DNA of 64,000 bases from an uncultured Gemmatimonadota bacterium (GCA_902826615.1 CADEFN010000001.1:558001-622000); one strand, 5' to 3'. Shown: positions 8,294-17,948, numbered from the stretch's first letter. Numbers and translations: made by a program. Notes: generated by a model from the letters alone, not told the origin.

Positions 8294-9544
8294 ATGGGAC
8301 TCGGCACACGGCTGTCCAACCTGCTCGAAGGGATCGGCATTGCGGTGGATTCGTTGCGCGCCAATCGCGTGCGCGCTGCCCTCACCATTCTCGGGATCGC
8401 GATCGGGGTATTCGTGGTCGTGGTCATGTCGGCGGCCATCCACGGGATCAATCGCGGGGTCGCGGCCGAGTTCGAAAAGGCGGGCCCCACCACATTCGGT
8501 GTCAATCGCTATCCCATTTCGCTCGAGGCGTGCGACGATTCCGACGACACCTGCAAGTGGCGAAACAACCCGCCGATCAGGCTCTCGGAGGCGGCGGCCA
8601 TCCGACGACTTCCCACCATTCTCGGCGTCAACATCAGCGCCGGCACCAGCGCCGCATTCAAGTTCTACGACCGCCAGCTTTCGGGGGCGCGGATCAACGC
8701 CACCACACCGGATTGGCTGGAGCTGAGTGGTGGCGACATCGTGGAAGGGCGGAACTTCACCGAGGCCGAAGAGGCCAACTCGGCGCGCGTGCTGGTGATC
8801 AACGAGCAGATGAAAGAGCGGCTCTTCGGCGCGGAGGCTGACCCGTTAGGCAAGGTGCTGCAGGTCAACCGGGCGCCCTACGAGGTGATCGGTGTGTTCA
8901 AGGGCGGAGGGGAGTTTCTGGGCACCCCGAGCCCGCGAGCCTACGTCCCGTTCAGCACCGGCAACAAGTACATGAATATCTGGATCGACTGGGTCGAGCT
9001 GTCGGTCAAGCCGCGTCCGGCGGTCACCCGGGACGAAGCCATCGACGACGTGGTGGCCACGTTGCGGGCGCAGCGCGGACTGCGCCCGGCGCAGGACAAC
9101 GACTTTGCCATTCTCACGCAGGAGAAGTTGTTCGAAACGTGGGGCAAGATGACCGGCGTCTTCTTCCTGGTGATGATCACACTCTCGGGCATTGGCCTGA
9201 TTGTCGGTGGCGTGGGCGTGGTGGCCATCATGATGATCTCGGTGACCGAACGGACGCGGGAAATCGGTGTGCGCAAAGCGTTAGGCGCGACCAAGGGCAC
9301 CATCCTGTGGCAGTTCCTGGTGGAGGCCGCGACCCTGACTGCCATCGGGGCGGTGGTCGGATTGGTGGTCGGGTGGGGCGTGGCGGTCGTGATCCGGAAT
9401 GCCACACCGCTGCAGGCCTCGATTCCTCCCGGCGCCATCATTGCGGCGTTAGGTGCGAGTGTCCTGACCGGTGTGTTGTTTGGAATGTTTCCTGCCTCCC
9501 GCGCCGCGCGCCTGGATCCCATCGAGGCCCTGCGCTACGAGTAG
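8294..9544 (+). CDS. MacB-like ABC transporter permease, paralogue of the preceding gene
   Basis: A 416-residue permease with the same architecture: an N-terminal TM helix near residues 27-50, a periplasmic domain containing a Cys pair in EACDDSDDTCKW (about residues 77-88), and the C-terminal FtsX helices with ERTREIGVRKALGA and ending FPASRAARLDPIEALRYE. The Cys pair could form a disulfide in the periplasm. Adjacent and similar to the upstream permease, so a heterodimeric exporter or a duplicated pair is likely. Three GTTAGG heptamers fall in Leu-Gly codon pairs of this gene (8845, 9280, 9448). Confidence 0.87.
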   Translation: MGLGTRLSNLLEGIGIAVDSLRANRVRAALTILGIAIGVFVVVVMSAAIHGINRGVAAEFEKAGPTTFGVNRYPISLEACDDSDDTCKWRNNPPIRLSEAAAIRRLPTILGVNISAGTSAAFKFYDRQLSGARINATTPDWLELSGGDIVEGRNFTEAEEANSARVLVINEQMKERLFGAEADPLGKVLQVNRAPYEVIGVFKGGGEFLGTPSPRAYVPFSTGNKYMNIWIDWVELSVKPRPAVTRDEAIDDVVATLRAQRGLRPAQDNDFAILTQEKLFETWGKMTGVFFLVMITLSGIGLIVGGVGVVAIMMISVTERTREIGVRKALGATKGTILWQFLVEAATLTAIGAVVGLVVGWGVAVVIRNATPLQASIPPGAIIAALGASVLTGVLFGMFPASRAARLDPIEALRYE

Positions 9545-9627
9545 GGCAGGGGAAGGCAGCCCGTCCCCCGGTCTGCCGCCTGCCATCTGACCTCTGCCTT
9601 GACACCACAGCCGTCGCCTGCATAACC

Positions 9628-9648
9628 TACCCTCAACATTTCAGGGTA
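9628..9648. promoter_or_regulatory. inverted repeat, candidate PadR operator
   Basis: TACCCT (9628-9633) and AGGGTA (9643-9648) are a perfect 6-bp inverted repeat with a 9-base spacer, ending seven bases before the PadR ATG. Position and symmetry fit an autoregulatory operator for the PadR protein, though a short RNA hairpin is an alternative. Confidence 0.45.
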
Positions 9649-9654
9649 CGCGTC

Positions 9655-9987
9655 ATGCCGACCTCGCCGCTTCAGCTCCTCCAGGGGACACTCGACGTCC
9701 TCGTTCTCAAGACGCTCACGTGGGGGCCAAACCATGGCTATGGCGTCGCGCGATGGATTCGCGACACCACCGATGATGCCCTCGCCATCGAAGACGGTGC
9801 GCTCTACACGGCGCTGCACCGCATGGAACGACGGGCGTGGATCAGCAGTGAGTGGGGTGTCACGCCCGAAGGCCGGCGCGTCAAGCAGTACGCCCTGACA
9901 CCGGCCGGCCGGCGTGCCCTGAACGCCGAAAGCGCCCAGTGGCAGCGCTACGTCACGGCAGTGGCCAAAGTCCTGCAGCCCGCGTGA
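9655..9987 (+). CDS. PadR-family winged-helix transcriptional regulator
   Basis: A 110-residue PadR regulator: LLQGTLDVLVLKTL (8-21), GPNHGYGVARWI (24-35), DGALYTALHRMERRAWI (47-63) and VKQYALTPAGRRAL (76-89) are the family landmarks of the winged helix and wing. PadR proteins usually repress a neighbouring gene. It sits 8 bases upstream of an ADOP permease, the PadR-ADOP arrangement common in Acidobacteria and Gemmatimonadota. An inverted repeat right upstream is a plausible operator. Confidence 0.92.
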   Translation: MPTSPLQLLQGTLDVLVLKTLTWGPNHGYGVARWIRDTTDDALAIEDGALYTALHRMERRAWISSEWGVTPEGRRVKQYALTPAGRRALNAESAQWQRYVTAVAKVLQPA

Positions 9988-9995
9988 GGTGAGCC

Positions 9996-12722
9996 ATGAA
10001 ACGCCTTCCCGGCTTTCGCCGCACCATCGACCATGCCTCTTCTGCGGCTCGCGTCTCCCGCGACGTGGACGATGAAATTTCCTGGCATCTCGATCGCGTC
10101 ACCGCAGAGTTTGTCGCCAAAGGCATGGACCCCGTGAGCGCCCGGCGTGCGGCCGAGCAGCAATTCGGCAACCTGGACGCGCATCGGCAGGCCTTGCGGC
10201 AGGTGGATGGCGCCACCGCGCGTCAGCGTCGGTGGCGCAGCCTCCTCGCCGACACGGTGGGCGACCTGCGATATGCTGTGCGCGGCCTGTTCCGCGAGCC
10301 GCTCTTCGCGCTGGGCGCGATCTTCACGCTGGCGGTGGGGCTCGCGGCCAACACCACCATGTTCAGCGTCATCGACCGGTTGCTGCTGCAGCCGCCACCG
10401 CACGTGCGCGATGACGGTCGCATGAGCCTCGTCTATTTCCAGAAGCCGGGGCGAGGCGGCACCACCTTCGTCCAGTCGAGTACATCCTATCCGGATTTTG
10501 CCACGCTGCGCGACAGCACGGGTGTGGTGGATCAGGCAGCCGCCTGGTGGGTGGCCGACGCCTCCCTGGGTCGTGGACTGGACTCGCGGCAGATCCGCGT
10601 GGGGCTGGCGTCCGGTGATTTCTTTGCAACGTTAGGCACGCGCGCCGCCATTGGGCGAACCCTCGGGCCCGCCGACGACAGCCGCACCGCCACCGAAACG
10701 CCCATCGTGATTTCGGACGCCCTGTGGCGCGGCACGTATGGCGCAGACCCGACGGTCATCGGCCGTGTCATTCAGGTGAGTCAGCGCCAGCTCACCGTGG
10801 TGGGCGTGCTGCCGCCCGGCTTTCATGGACCCAGCGTTCGGCGTGTGGACGCCTGGGTACCGATGCGTCCGATGGTGGCAGAGTTCCTGGGCAGCGACAA
10901 CTGGGAAACCTCGCGGCAGTGGTTCTGGCTGCGGGTGGTGGCGCATCGACGGCCTGGTGTGACGGCGGAGATGGCGTCCACGCGCGCGACGGCTGTGCAT
11001 CAGGCGGCCAATCGCGCGGCCAAAGAAGACTCCACCAGCAGTGTGGTGTTCGGTCCCATCGAGATCGCGCGCGGGGCCGGGCTCAGCGCCGGATCGGGAC
11101 AAAGTGGGCTCAGCGCGCAGGCGCAGGTGGCGACATGGCTGACCGGAGTCGCCGGTGTGGTGCTCCTCATCGTTTGTGCAAATCTGGCCAACCTCCTGCT
11201 GTCGCGCGCGGCACGTCGCCGACGGGAGATTGCGGTCCGGCTTGCACTCGGCGTTCGTCGCGGGCGACTGGTGCGCCAGTTTCTTGGCGAAACGGCGATT
11301 CTCTGTGCGGTCGCAGTGGGAGTCGCACTGCTCCTGAGTGTGGGCGGGGCGGGACTCATGCGACGCACGCTGCTGGAGGATGTTGCGTGGGAAGGCCCGG
11401 CGCTCACGAGCCGCTTGATCCTGTTCACCCTCGCAGCCGGGCTTGCCACCGCCTTGCTGGCAGGCTGGCTTCCGGCGTGGCTCGCGTCGCGCCAGGACCT
11501 CACCGGTGCACTCAAGGCCTCAGCGCGTGGGGGCGGCCAGCGGCGCACACCGCTGCAGCGGGTCTTGCTGGTGGCACAGGCGGCGCTGAGTGTCCTGCTG
11601 TTGTGCGGCGCAGGCCTGTTTGTGCGATCCCTGCGCAACGTGGCGACGATGCCGCTGGGCTACGATGCCCAAGAGGTGCTCGTTGCCGGCGTCGACCTGG
11701 GTGGCGTGGTGGCCCCCGGCGAGCCGACGCTGCAGTTCTGGCGCGAGGCACAGGATGCGGCCCGGCAGGTCCCCGGTGTGGTGTCAGTGTCGTTAGGCGT
11801 GACCGCGCCCTTTGCGTCGTCGTGGGGCACGGACTTCTTTCTCCCGGGGCGCGACTCGATTCCGGAGATCACCGACGGACCCTACATCAACTCGGTCACC
11901 CCGGAGTGGCTCACCACACTGGGCACTCGTGTGGTCCGAGGTCGCGGATTTCTGCCCACCGACGTGAAGGGCAGTGAGCCGGTCGCCCTGGTGAACGAAC
12001 ACATGGCGCGCGTGTTGTGGCCCAGCGGCAACGCGCTGGGCCAGTGCATCAAGGTGGGTGCGGACACCGCCCCATGCACAACCGTGGTTGGCGTCACCGA
12101 AAACAGTGTGCGCGACAACCTGAAGGAAGAAGTGTCGCCACAGTACCTGGTGTTGCAGAATCAGGGGGTGTTCAGTGCACCCAGCTGGCGCCAGCTATTC
12201 GTTCGCACATCAGGCGATCCTGACCTGGTGATCGCCAGTCTTCGAGAGCGGTTGCATGGTCTGCGCGCCAACCTCCCCTGGATCGAGATCCGGTCAATCG
12301 CCACGCTGATGGACGAGGGGGTACAACCCTGGCGACTGGGTGCGACCATGTTCGGCGTGTTCGGCCTGATTGCGCTGCTCGTCGCGGCGGTGGGCCTCTA
12401 CGCCGTCATCGGGTACGACGTGACGCAACGCTGGCACGAGTTCGGCGTGCGGTCAGCGTTAGGCGCCCGGCCAGCTCACCTGGTGCGGCTTATTGTGAGC
12501 GACGGCGTGCGGCACGCCGGAGTTGGTCTTGTGGTGGGCCTGGTCGCCGCGTGGTTGCTCGCACCACTCGCCAAGGACATGTTGTTCCGGGTCTCGCCAC
12601 GAGATGTGGCCACGCTGGCCTCGGTGTCCGCCGTGCTGCTTGTGGTGTCGCTCGCCGCGTGCTGGCTCCCGGCTCGCCGAGCGTCGCGCCTCGAGCCCAC
12701 CCAGGCCATCAGGGCGGAGTGA
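9996..12722 (+). CDS. ADOP-family ABC transporter permease (duplicated MacB/FtsX permease)
   Basis: A 908-residue protein of the acidobacterial duplicated orphan permease family. A short cytoplasmic prefix domain (residues about 15-70, with SARRAAEQQFGN) precedes TM1 (about 105-127). Then come a periplasmic MacB_PCD domain, an FtsX helix block with RRREIAVRLALGVRRG, a second PCD domain and a final FtsX block with EFGVRSALGARP, ending LPARRASRLEPTQAIRAE. The prefix is typical of ADOP proteins paired with PadR. An AGGTGAG ribosome-binding site precedes the ATG. Its substrate is unknown and no ATPase gene adjoins it. Confidence 0.9.
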   Translation: MKRLPGFRRTIDHASSAARVSRDVDDEISWHLDRVTAEFVAKGMDPVSARRAAEQQFGNLDAHRQALRQVDGATARQRRWRSLLADTVGDLRYAVRGLFREPLFALGAIFTLAVGLAANTTMFSVIDRLLLQPPPHVRDDGRMSLVYFQKPGRGGTTFVQSSTSYPDFATLRDSTGVVDQAAAWWVADASLGRGLDSRQIRVGLASGDFFATLGTRAAIGRTLGPADDSRTATETPIVISDALWRGTYGADPTVIGRVIQVSQRQLTVVGVLPPGFHGPSVRRVDAWVPMRPMVAEFLGSDNWETSRQWFWLRVVAHRRPGVTAEMASTRATAVHQAANRAAKEDSTSSVVFGPIEIARGAGLSAGSGQSGLSAQAQVATWLTGVAGVVLLIVCANLANLLLSRAARRRREIAVRLALGVRRGRLVRQFLGETAILCAVAVGVALLLSVGGAGLMRRTLLEDVAWEGPALTSRLILFTLAAGLATALLAGWLPAWLASRQDLTGALKASARGGGQRRTPLQRVLLVAQAALSVLLLCGAGLFVRSLRNVATMPLGYDAQEVLVAGVDLGGVVAPGEPTLQFWREAQDAARQVPGVVSVSLGVTAPFASSWGTDFFLPGRDSIPEITDGPYINSVTPEWLTTLGTRVVRGRGFLPTDVKGSEPVALVNEHMARVLWPSGNALGQCIKVGADTAPCTTVVGVTENSVRDNLKEEVSPQYLVLQNQGVFSAPSWRQLFVRTSGDPDLVIASLRERLHGLRANLPWIEIRSIATLMDEGVQPWRLGATMFGVFGLIALLVAAVGLYAVIGYDVTQRWHEFGVRSALGARPAHLVRLIVSDGVRHAGVGLVVGLVAAWLLAPLAKDMLFRVSPRDVATLASVSAVLLVVSLAACWLPARRASRLEPTQAIRAE

Positions 12723-12726
12723 GAGT

Positions 12727-12751
12727 GGGGCGGCACGCTGTCTGCCGCCCC
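12727..12751. terminator. hairpin between convergent genes
   Basis: GGGGCGGC (12727-12734) pairs with GCCGCCCC (12744-12751): an 8-bp G/C stem with a 9-base loop between the ADOP gene and the convergent HDOD gene. There is no real T tract on either side, so it may act only as a weak or bidirectional terminator. Confidence 0.4.
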
Positions 12752-12785
12752 GTCTCGTGTTGCGTATGCCGTCTGTTCCCGGAAA

Positions 12786-14006
12786 CTAACTCGCCTTTGC
12801 CACCGCCGGTGACCCGGTCGGCATCTGTTCCGTGGCCCACTGCACGCACTCGGCGTAAATGCCCGGGAGTTTCGCCGGATCGAGACCGATACGTGAGGCG
12901 GCTTCGCCCGCCGACTCCCAGAGGCCGAGTTCGTAGGATTCCACGATCACCAGCGGATCGGCATAGGGACCACTGCGGTCGAGCAGCGCCTGCTTCACGT
13001 CGTCGGCCAGGTTCACACGCTCCAGCACCTCGCTCATCGGCATGCGGAAGACGGCATCGAGGAGGGAGAAGAGTCCCATGAGGAACAGGGTGCCCTTGTC
13101 GAGTCCGGTGCGCGGAAGCGCCAGCTGCTCGCAGAAGCGCGCCCGCTGGACCGTCTGACGAATGAGCTCGTCGTCGGCGCCACGTTTGCCGGTGCGCGAG
13201 GTGGCCGAGGCCAGAGCCAGCCAGCGGATGACGTTGTTCCGACCCACCAGCCGCAACGCGTGCGAGATGGAGGTGATGCCCCGCCCGCCTAACGCCGCCG
13301 AGTTGACGATGCGCAGCAGCTGATAGGTGATGCCCGGGTCCGCCGAGATGACCCGCTCCAGCTCGCGTTCCGGCGTGTTGGGGTCACGCGCCAGCCCCAG
13401 GAGGCGCAGCGCAGCGGCCGTGGATGTGGGGAGTTCGGCGGCCGGGAGCGGTTCAGGCCGCGAGAAATGCGGACCCTGAAAAATTTCAAACCCAAGCTGC
13501 AGACAGGCTTTGTGCAGCTTGGCGTCGATCACATGGTCGGCCACCACCTTCTTGTTCTGCCGCTTGAGCGCCGAGACCATGGCCCCCAGCACCGAGGGCT
13601 CCTGGCAGCGCAGGTCGATGCGGACCATCGACGCGTGCTGCAGCATCTGAAGGATGGGTGCACCAAGGGTTTTGGGGAGCTCGAACTCGTCGAGCACCAC
13701 CCGCACGCCGCGCCGGGCGAGGTCGGCAATGGCGGTCACCATCTCCGCGTCGGCGCCCACCTCGGGTGGCACCAGCAGCACAAGCGCCCGGGGATCAGGA
13801 GTGTCGAAAATCCGGTCGGTGAGCTGCTGACGAGTGCAGCGCACCCACGCCGGCAGCCCCGAACGCAGGAACTCGAACGACCCGCTCATGTAGCTGCGGG
13901 CAAACGGGTCACTGCCGTCGTCCGTGGGACGGAAACGCAACTCATACCCGACCGCAGTATCGGTGCGATCGAAGACGGGTTGCCGGACGAGGAAGATGTC
14001 GGACAT
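12786..14006 (-). CDS. degenerate EAL-HDOD signal-transduction protein (YuxH type)
   Basis: With the ATG at 14006 the protein has 406 residues and begins [14 protein letters not shown], the standard start of the YuxH-like family. The N-terminal half is a degenerate EAL domain (YELRFRP instead of an active EAL motif), and the C-terminal half is an HDOD domain ([20 protein letters not shown], then [17 protein letters not shown]). Such proteins bind partners in c-di-GMP or stress signalling rather than hydrolyse c-di-GMP. An upstream in-frame ATG at 14132 would add 42 residues unlike the family and was not used. It is divergent from the fasciclin gene. Confidence 0.85.
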   Translation of the reverse strand: MSDIFLVRQPVFDRTDTAVGYELRFRPTDDGSDPFARSYMSGSFEFLRSGLPAWVRCTRQQLTDRIFDTPDPRALVLLVPPEVGADAEMVTAIADLARRGVRVVLDEFELPKTLGAPILQMLQHASMVRIDLRCQEPSVLGAMVSALKRQNKKVVADHVIDAKLHKACLQLGFEIFQGPHFSRPEPLPAAELPTSTAAALRLLGLARDPNTPERELERVISADPGITYQLLRIVNSAALGGRGITSISHALRLVGRNNVIRWLALASATSRTGKRGADDELIRQTVQRARFCEQLALPRTGLDKGTLFLMGLFSLLDAVFRMPMSEVLERVNLADDVKQALLDRSGPYADPLVIVESYELGLWESAGEAASRIGLDPAKLPGIYAECVQWATEQMPTGSPAVAKAS

Positions 14007-14247
14007 GGTGACCGGAGGGTGCAAGGGACCACTGGTGAGTATCGGCCGGTGGTGTTCGGGACTGCAGTCCCGGAATCCGGTGATGGGGGACACACGCGGA
14101 CTCCGGTCCACATGGACCGGGGTCCGGGACATGCCTAACGAACCCGGCAGCTGTCCACATGTCGCGGGAACATCCCCTCCTGGGGCAAGTATTCACCCGA
14201 TGTATGGGCGACCGTGCCCGTATCCAATCTGGAGAGAGACAAACATC

Positions 14248-14727
14248 ATGAAGAAGTTCATCACGGCCACGAGCCTCGCGCTCGCACTGGCAGCCCCGGC
14301 CGCGCAGGCGCAGGCTCCCAAGGATATCGTCGAGACCGCCGTTGCCGCGGGCTCGTTCAAGACGCTGGCGACCGCGCTTGGCGCTGCGGGTCTCGTCGAA
14401 ACACTCAAGGGCAAGGGACCATTCACCGTGTTCGCGCCAACCGATGAGGCGTTCGCCAAGCTGCCCGCCGGCACCCTCGACAAGCTCCTGGCCGACAAGG
14501 AAGGTCTCAAGCAGATCCTGCTCTACCACGTGGTGGCTGGCGAAGTCACCGCTGCGCAGGCCAGCAAGCTCACCAGCGCCAAGACGGTGCAGGGCGCGGA
14601 CATTTCGATTCATGCAATGAACGGCGGTGTCATGATCAACAACGCCAATGTGTCGAAGGCCGACATCAAGGCGTCCAACGGCGTCATCCATGTGATCGAT
14701 ACGGTCATTCTGCCGCCAAAGAAGTAA
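14248..14727 (+). CDS. secreted single fasciclin (FAS1)-domain protein
   Basis: A 159-residue protein with a signal peptide ([22 protein letters not shown]) and one FAS1 domain. The H1 box [16 protein letters not shown] and the final [20 protein letters not shown] are clear. FAS1 domains mediate adhesion or protein contacts outside the cytoplasm. The ATG at 14248 has a good GGAGAGAG ribosome-binding site and begins the signal peptide. A strong terminator follows, so it is probably monocistronic. Confidence 0.93.
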   Translation: MKKFITATSLALALAAPAAQAQAPKDIVETAVAAGSFKTLATALGAAGLVETLKGKGPFTVFAPTDEAFAKLPAGTLDKLLADKEGLKQILLYHVVAGEVTAAQASKLTSAKTVQGADISIHAMNGGVMINNANVSKADIKASNGVIHVIDTVILPPKK

Positions 14728-14764
14728 GTACTCCACCGCACTGCGGCGGACACGTTAGTTTGAG

Positions 14765-14799
14765 GGCGCCGCTCTCCGCTTCGGAGGGCGGCGCCTTTA
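14765..14799 (+). terminator. strong intrinsic terminator after the fasciclin gene
   Basis: GGCGCCGC (14765-14772) pairs with GCGGCGCC (14788-14795), with an inner CTCCG/CGGAG stem and a CTT loop, followed by TTTAT. This is a classic Rho-independent terminator. The next gene starts only 18 bases later, so a promoter for it would have to lie in or before the hairpin. Confidence 0.8.
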
Positions 14800-14816
14800 T
14801 CGTCCCGACGCGTGCC

Positions 14817-16565
14817 ATGACTCTGGTTGCACCCACGAATCCGGCTGATCTCAGCAGCGCGACCTGGAAGGACCTCGAGCCCTTGTATGATGAGCTTGCA
14901 ACGGCGCCGATGGAGCCAAACGTGGCGGCCTGGCTCTCGCGCTGGTCGCAGCTCCAGGAGCTGGTGGAGGAAGCGGCGTCGATTGCCATGATCGACTACA
15001 CCTGCGACACCGCAGACCCGCAGAAGGAGGCGGCGAACCTGCGCTGGTCGTCGGAGATCTTTCCGCAGGTCATGGAGCAGCACGTGCGGCTCGCGAAGCG
15101 TTTTGTGGCCGCGGGCGAGGTGCCGGCCGGGATGGAGATGGTGTCTCGTGAGTTTGCCACCGATATCGCCATCTTCCGCGAAGCCAGTGTTCCGTTGTTT
15201 GCCGAAATCGAGGAACTCTCGGCAGCGTACCAGAAAGTGACCGGTGGCCTCGGCGTGGACTTCGAAGGCAAGCGCCTCACGATTCCGCAGCTGCAACCCT
15301 ACCTGCGAGATGCAGATCGGAGTTTGCGCGAACGGGCCTTCCAGGCCATGGCACGTGCCTATCTCGATGTGCGCGAGGAACTGGCGAAGTTGTTCGACCG
15401 GATGTACGCCCTGCGGCAGCAGGTGGCTCAAAACGCCGGCTTTGCCAATCACATGGAGTGGGCCTTCAAGGCCAAGCACCGCTTTGACTACACGCCGGAC
15501 GACTGTGCGCGTTTTCACGACGCCGTCGCGACCACCGTTGTCCCGGTGGTCGAGCGCCTCATGGCGTATCGGCGGAGCGCGCTCGGCGTCGATGCGGTGA
15601 AGCCGTGGGACACCCTGGTACAGCTCGAGGCCCGTGAGCCCGTGACGCCCTTCCGCGATGCGGATGGGCTCGTCGGTCCCGCGCAGCGCATTTTCGACAC
15701 CCTCGACGCCGAGCTGGGCGCGCGCTTCCGTGAAATGCGGGAGGCACACCTCCTCGACCTCACCAGCCGGCAAGGGAAGGCGCCCGGCGGATACTGCACC
15801 AACCTCGCCTACCGCAAACAGCCGTTCATTTTCATGAACGCGGTGGGTGTACCCGACGATGTGAACACTCTCGTGCACGAGGCCGGCCACTGCTTCCACG
15901 ACTTTGCTGCCAACCGGCTGCAATGGATCTGGCAGCGGTCGGCGGGGCACGAAGCGGCTGAGCTGGCATCGATGAGCATGGAGCTCCTCGTCATGCCGCA
16001 CCTCGCACATCCCACGGGCTACTACACGGCCGAAGAATCGCGTGCCGTGGAGATCGAGCAACTCGAGGATATCCTCACAAGCCTGTGCCACATTGCCAGC
16101 GTTGACGCTTTCCAGCGCTGGATCTACACCAGTGGAGAGGGGCACGATGCCGCAGCGCGTGATGCCGCGTGGCTAGGCATCCGGGCACGATTCGAGCGTG
16201 GCGTCGACTGGAGCGGGCTCGATGCCGAGCGTGTCTCACGCTGGTACCGTCAGCTCCACATTTTCGAGCTCCCCTTCTACTACATCGAGTACGGCATTGC
16301 GCAGCTGGGTGCCTTGCAGCTCTGGCGTGACGCGCAGCGCGACCCCGCCGGCACCCTGCAGCGCTACAGGTCCTTCCTCGCGTTAGGCGGCACCCAGCCC
16401 CTGCCGGCACTGTACGCGGCCGCGGGCGCGCGCCTCATTTTCGACGCCGAGGGCATGGGTGAACTGGTCGCCCTCGTCGAATCGCGCTTGCTGGCCTTGC
16501 GGGCCCAGGGGCCTCAGGCCTTGGTGACCGACGACCCCGGATCGCGCTCAACCGCGATCGTGTAG
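14817..16565 (+). CDS. M3-family oligoendopeptidase-like metallopeptidase
   Basis: A 582-residue zinc peptidase. The active site HEAGH is at residues 354-358 in VNTLVHEAGHCFHDFA, and the downstream glutamate ligand lies in GHEAAELASMSMELL. The helical N-terminal half and the catalytic half match PepF/M3 family peptidases, which degrade short peptides in the cytoplasm. The ATG at 14817 is used because an upstream in-frame start would run through the terminator hairpin. Its 3' end overlaps the convergent DUF4342 gene by 52 bases. Confidence 0.88.
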   Translation: MTLVAPTNPADLSSATWKDLEPLYDELATAPMEPNVAAWLSRWSQLQELVEEAASIAMIDYTCDTADPQKEAANLRWSSEIFPQVMEQHVRLAKRFVAAGEVPAGMEMVSREFATDIAIFREASVPLFAEIEELSAAYQKVTGGLGVDFEGKRLTIPQLQPYLRDADRSLRERAFQAMARAYLDVREELAKLFDRMYALRQQVAQNAGFANHMEWAFKAKHRFDYTPDDCARFHDAVATTVVPVVERLMAYRRSALGVDAVKPWDTLVQLEAREPVTPFRDADGLVGPAQRIFDTLDAELGARFREMREAHLLDLTSRQGKAPGGYCTNLAYRKQPFIFMNAVGVPDDVNTLVHEAGHCFHDFAANRLQWIWQRSAGHEAAELASMSMELLVMPHLAHPTGYYTAEESRAVEIEQLEDILTSLCHIASVDAFQRWIYTSGEGHDAAARDAAWLGIRARFERGVDWSGLDAERVSRWYRQLHIFELPFYYIEYGIAQLGALQLWRDAQRDPAGTLQRYRSFLALGGTQPLPALYAAAGARLIFDAEGMGELVALVESRLLALRAQGPQALVTDDPGSRSTAIV

Positions 16566-16768
16566 TCGGTGGCGAGGGCGGCGATGGCGCCAAGCGCCGC
16601 CCACAGGGGAAGGAGAGCAGCGCCCACCACCCCGGCCGACAGGGGCATGTCGATCAGCTGACGTCCTGCCGGGTTGCGCACGATGATGCGACGCACGTTT
16701 CCCTCACGCAGGATGTCCTTGATCTTCTGTTTGAGGTTCGCCCCCGAAACCTTGAACTCTTCCATCAT
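16514..16768 (-). CDS. DUF4342 family small membrane-associated protein
   Basis: An 84-residue protein beginning MMEEFKVSGANLKQKIKD, then EGNVRRIIVRNPAGRQLIDMPL and a hydrophobic segment GVVGAALLPLWAALGAIAAL. This matches the DUF4342 pattern: a short soluble N-terminus and one or two C-terminal hydrophobic stretches. An AAGGAGG ribosome-binding site supports the ATG at 16768 or the next one at 16765. Function unknown. It converges with, and overlaps, the M3 peptidase gene. Confidence 0.8.
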   Translation of the reverse strand: MMEEFKVSGANLKQKIKDILREGNVRRIIVRNPAGRQLIDMPLSAGVVGAALLPLWAALGAIAALATDYTIAVERDPGSSVTKA

Positions 16769-16968
16769 CACATCCTCCTTGGTGTTGCCCGCGCCGGGCC
16801 TGGCTGCAACAAATCGATCCAGTCGCCCGGCCCTCCACCTACGCACCCGTCCGCAGCCCCGTTTCGGCGTGACCCCGACCTCGCGAGAACCGTCCTATCC
16901 TGAACAAGGCGGATAACTACGGCCTCCCGGTCATATCCCGCACTCCCCGACTCGAAACGGAAGTAACC

Positions 16969-17388
16969 ATGGCAGCCAACGCCATTGTAGCGCGATATGC
17001 GGACGGTCGCACCATCAAGGGCATGAGCCTCGACGTGGCGCCCGAACGCCCAACATGTCATGTGCGCACGGAAGATGGGGCGATGGTGGAAGTGGCCATG
17101 CGGGACCTGAAGGCGCTGTTCTTCGTGAAGTCCCTGGATGGGGACCCGAAGCATGTGGAGGGAGGTACTCTTCCCGACGGCGACCCGCGTCTGCGCGGCG
17201 CGCGCCTGGTCGAGGTAACTTTCCACGACAAGGAACGTGTGGTCGGACTCGCCATGCGGTATCCTCCCAACAAGCCCTTCTTTTTCCTCGTACCAGCCGA
17301 TGAGAAGAGCAACAACATGCGGATCCTGGTAAACCGTGATCAGGTCGCCAGCATGGCCCTGGTTACGCCGGTTTCGCCCGCGGCCTGA
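16969..17388 (+). CDS. conserved hypothetical protein with two similar beta-rich halves
   Basis: A 139-residue soluble protein. The first part (IVARYADGRTIKGMSLDV... DLKALFFVKSLDG) and the second (LVEVTFHDKERVVGLAMRY... FFFLVPADEKSNNMRI) look like two related beta-rich modules, each starting with a V-x-F/Y-x-D stretch and a G. I recall this style from uncharacterised domains in Deltaproteobacteria and Gemmatimonadota but cannot assign a function. An ACGGAAG sequence precedes the ATG. The 200-base gap to the divergent DUF4342 gene holds its promoter; I could not identify the elements with confidence. Confidence 0.7.
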   Translation: MAANAIVARYADGRTIKGMSLDVAPERPTCHVRTEDGAMVEVAMRDLKALFFVKSLDGDPKHVEGGTLPDGDPRLRGARLVEVTFHDKERVVGLAMRYPPNKPFFFLVPADEKSNNMRILVNRDQVASMALVTPVSPAA

Positions 17389-17854
17389 TCTCCTCTGGTG
17401 CGCTGCCGGGGGTCTGGCGCTTTTCGCCGGGCGCCTCGAAGGCCAGAAGGTTGAGCCGGTCTCCGTCGGTCGGGCGAGTGCCCAGGTAGCAACGGGTGCC
17501 CTTCTCACCCCCGTCGGGTTCCTCGGCCTGGGTCTCGGTGCCGAACGGCTGGCCGAGAAGTTGGGATGGCCTGAGGAACGCGCCGCACGCGCCGGCTACA
17601 TCGGTGCCTACACTGGTGCCTGGCTTGGCGCCGCCAGCGGACCGATTCTCGTTGGCAAGGACGGCAGGGCGGTCGCCGCCCTGGGGGGCTCGCTGGCGGG
17701 AATGGCGGGAGCGGTCCTGACCTCCAGGCTGGGCAACTGGCGCTACGACGAGGACCGGCACGGCTGTGGTCCCCTCTGCTGGACTCTGGGTGCCGTGACT
17801 ATCGCCCTGCCGAGTATCGGTGCCACGATTGCCTACAACGCCAGCAGGAAATAG
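17336..17854 (+). CDS. hypothetical exported Gly/Ala-rich membrane protein
   Basis: A 172-residue protein from a GTG start. The N-terminus has an Arg-rich n-region and a hydrophobic core (LLWCAAGGLALFAG) resembling a signal peptide, followed by alternating small hydrophobic segments (FLGLGLGAERLAEKL, GYIGAYTGAWLGAASGPI, AALGGSLAGMAGAVLTS, GAVTIALPSIGATIAYN). Two Cys in GCGPLC could be paired. It overlaps the 3' end of the preceding gene by 53 bases, an unusually long overlap, so a later start is possible, but no good one is visible. No family recognised. Confidence 0.55.
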   Translation: MIRSPAWPWLRRFRPRPDLLWCAAGGLALFAGRLEGQKVEPVSVGRASAQVATGALLTPVGFLGLGLGAERLAEKLGWPEERAARAGYIGAYTGAWLGAASGPILVGKDGRAVAALGGSLAGMAGAVLTSRLGNWRYDEDRHGCGPLCWTLGAVTIALPSIGATIAYNASRK

Positions 17855-17859
17855 CTGAC

Positions 17860-17876
17860 CCGGCCGTGCGGGCCGG
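17860..17876. terminator. short G/C hairpin after 17854
   Basis: CCGGCC (17860-17865) and GGCCGG (17871-17876) pair with a five-base loop directly after the stop at 17854. No T tract follows. It could end the small membrane-protein transcript. Confidence 0.35.
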
Positions 17877-17948
17877 CACGCATACTCTCACCGTGGTGTA
17901 ATTTTCCGACAGTCCTCCTGCCATTCCGATCGTCTGCCCCGCCTGCCA

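Noticed and set aside
14610-16145. 511-residue open frame on the minus strand
   Set aside because: It is antisense to the clear M3 peptidase gene and has no family features.
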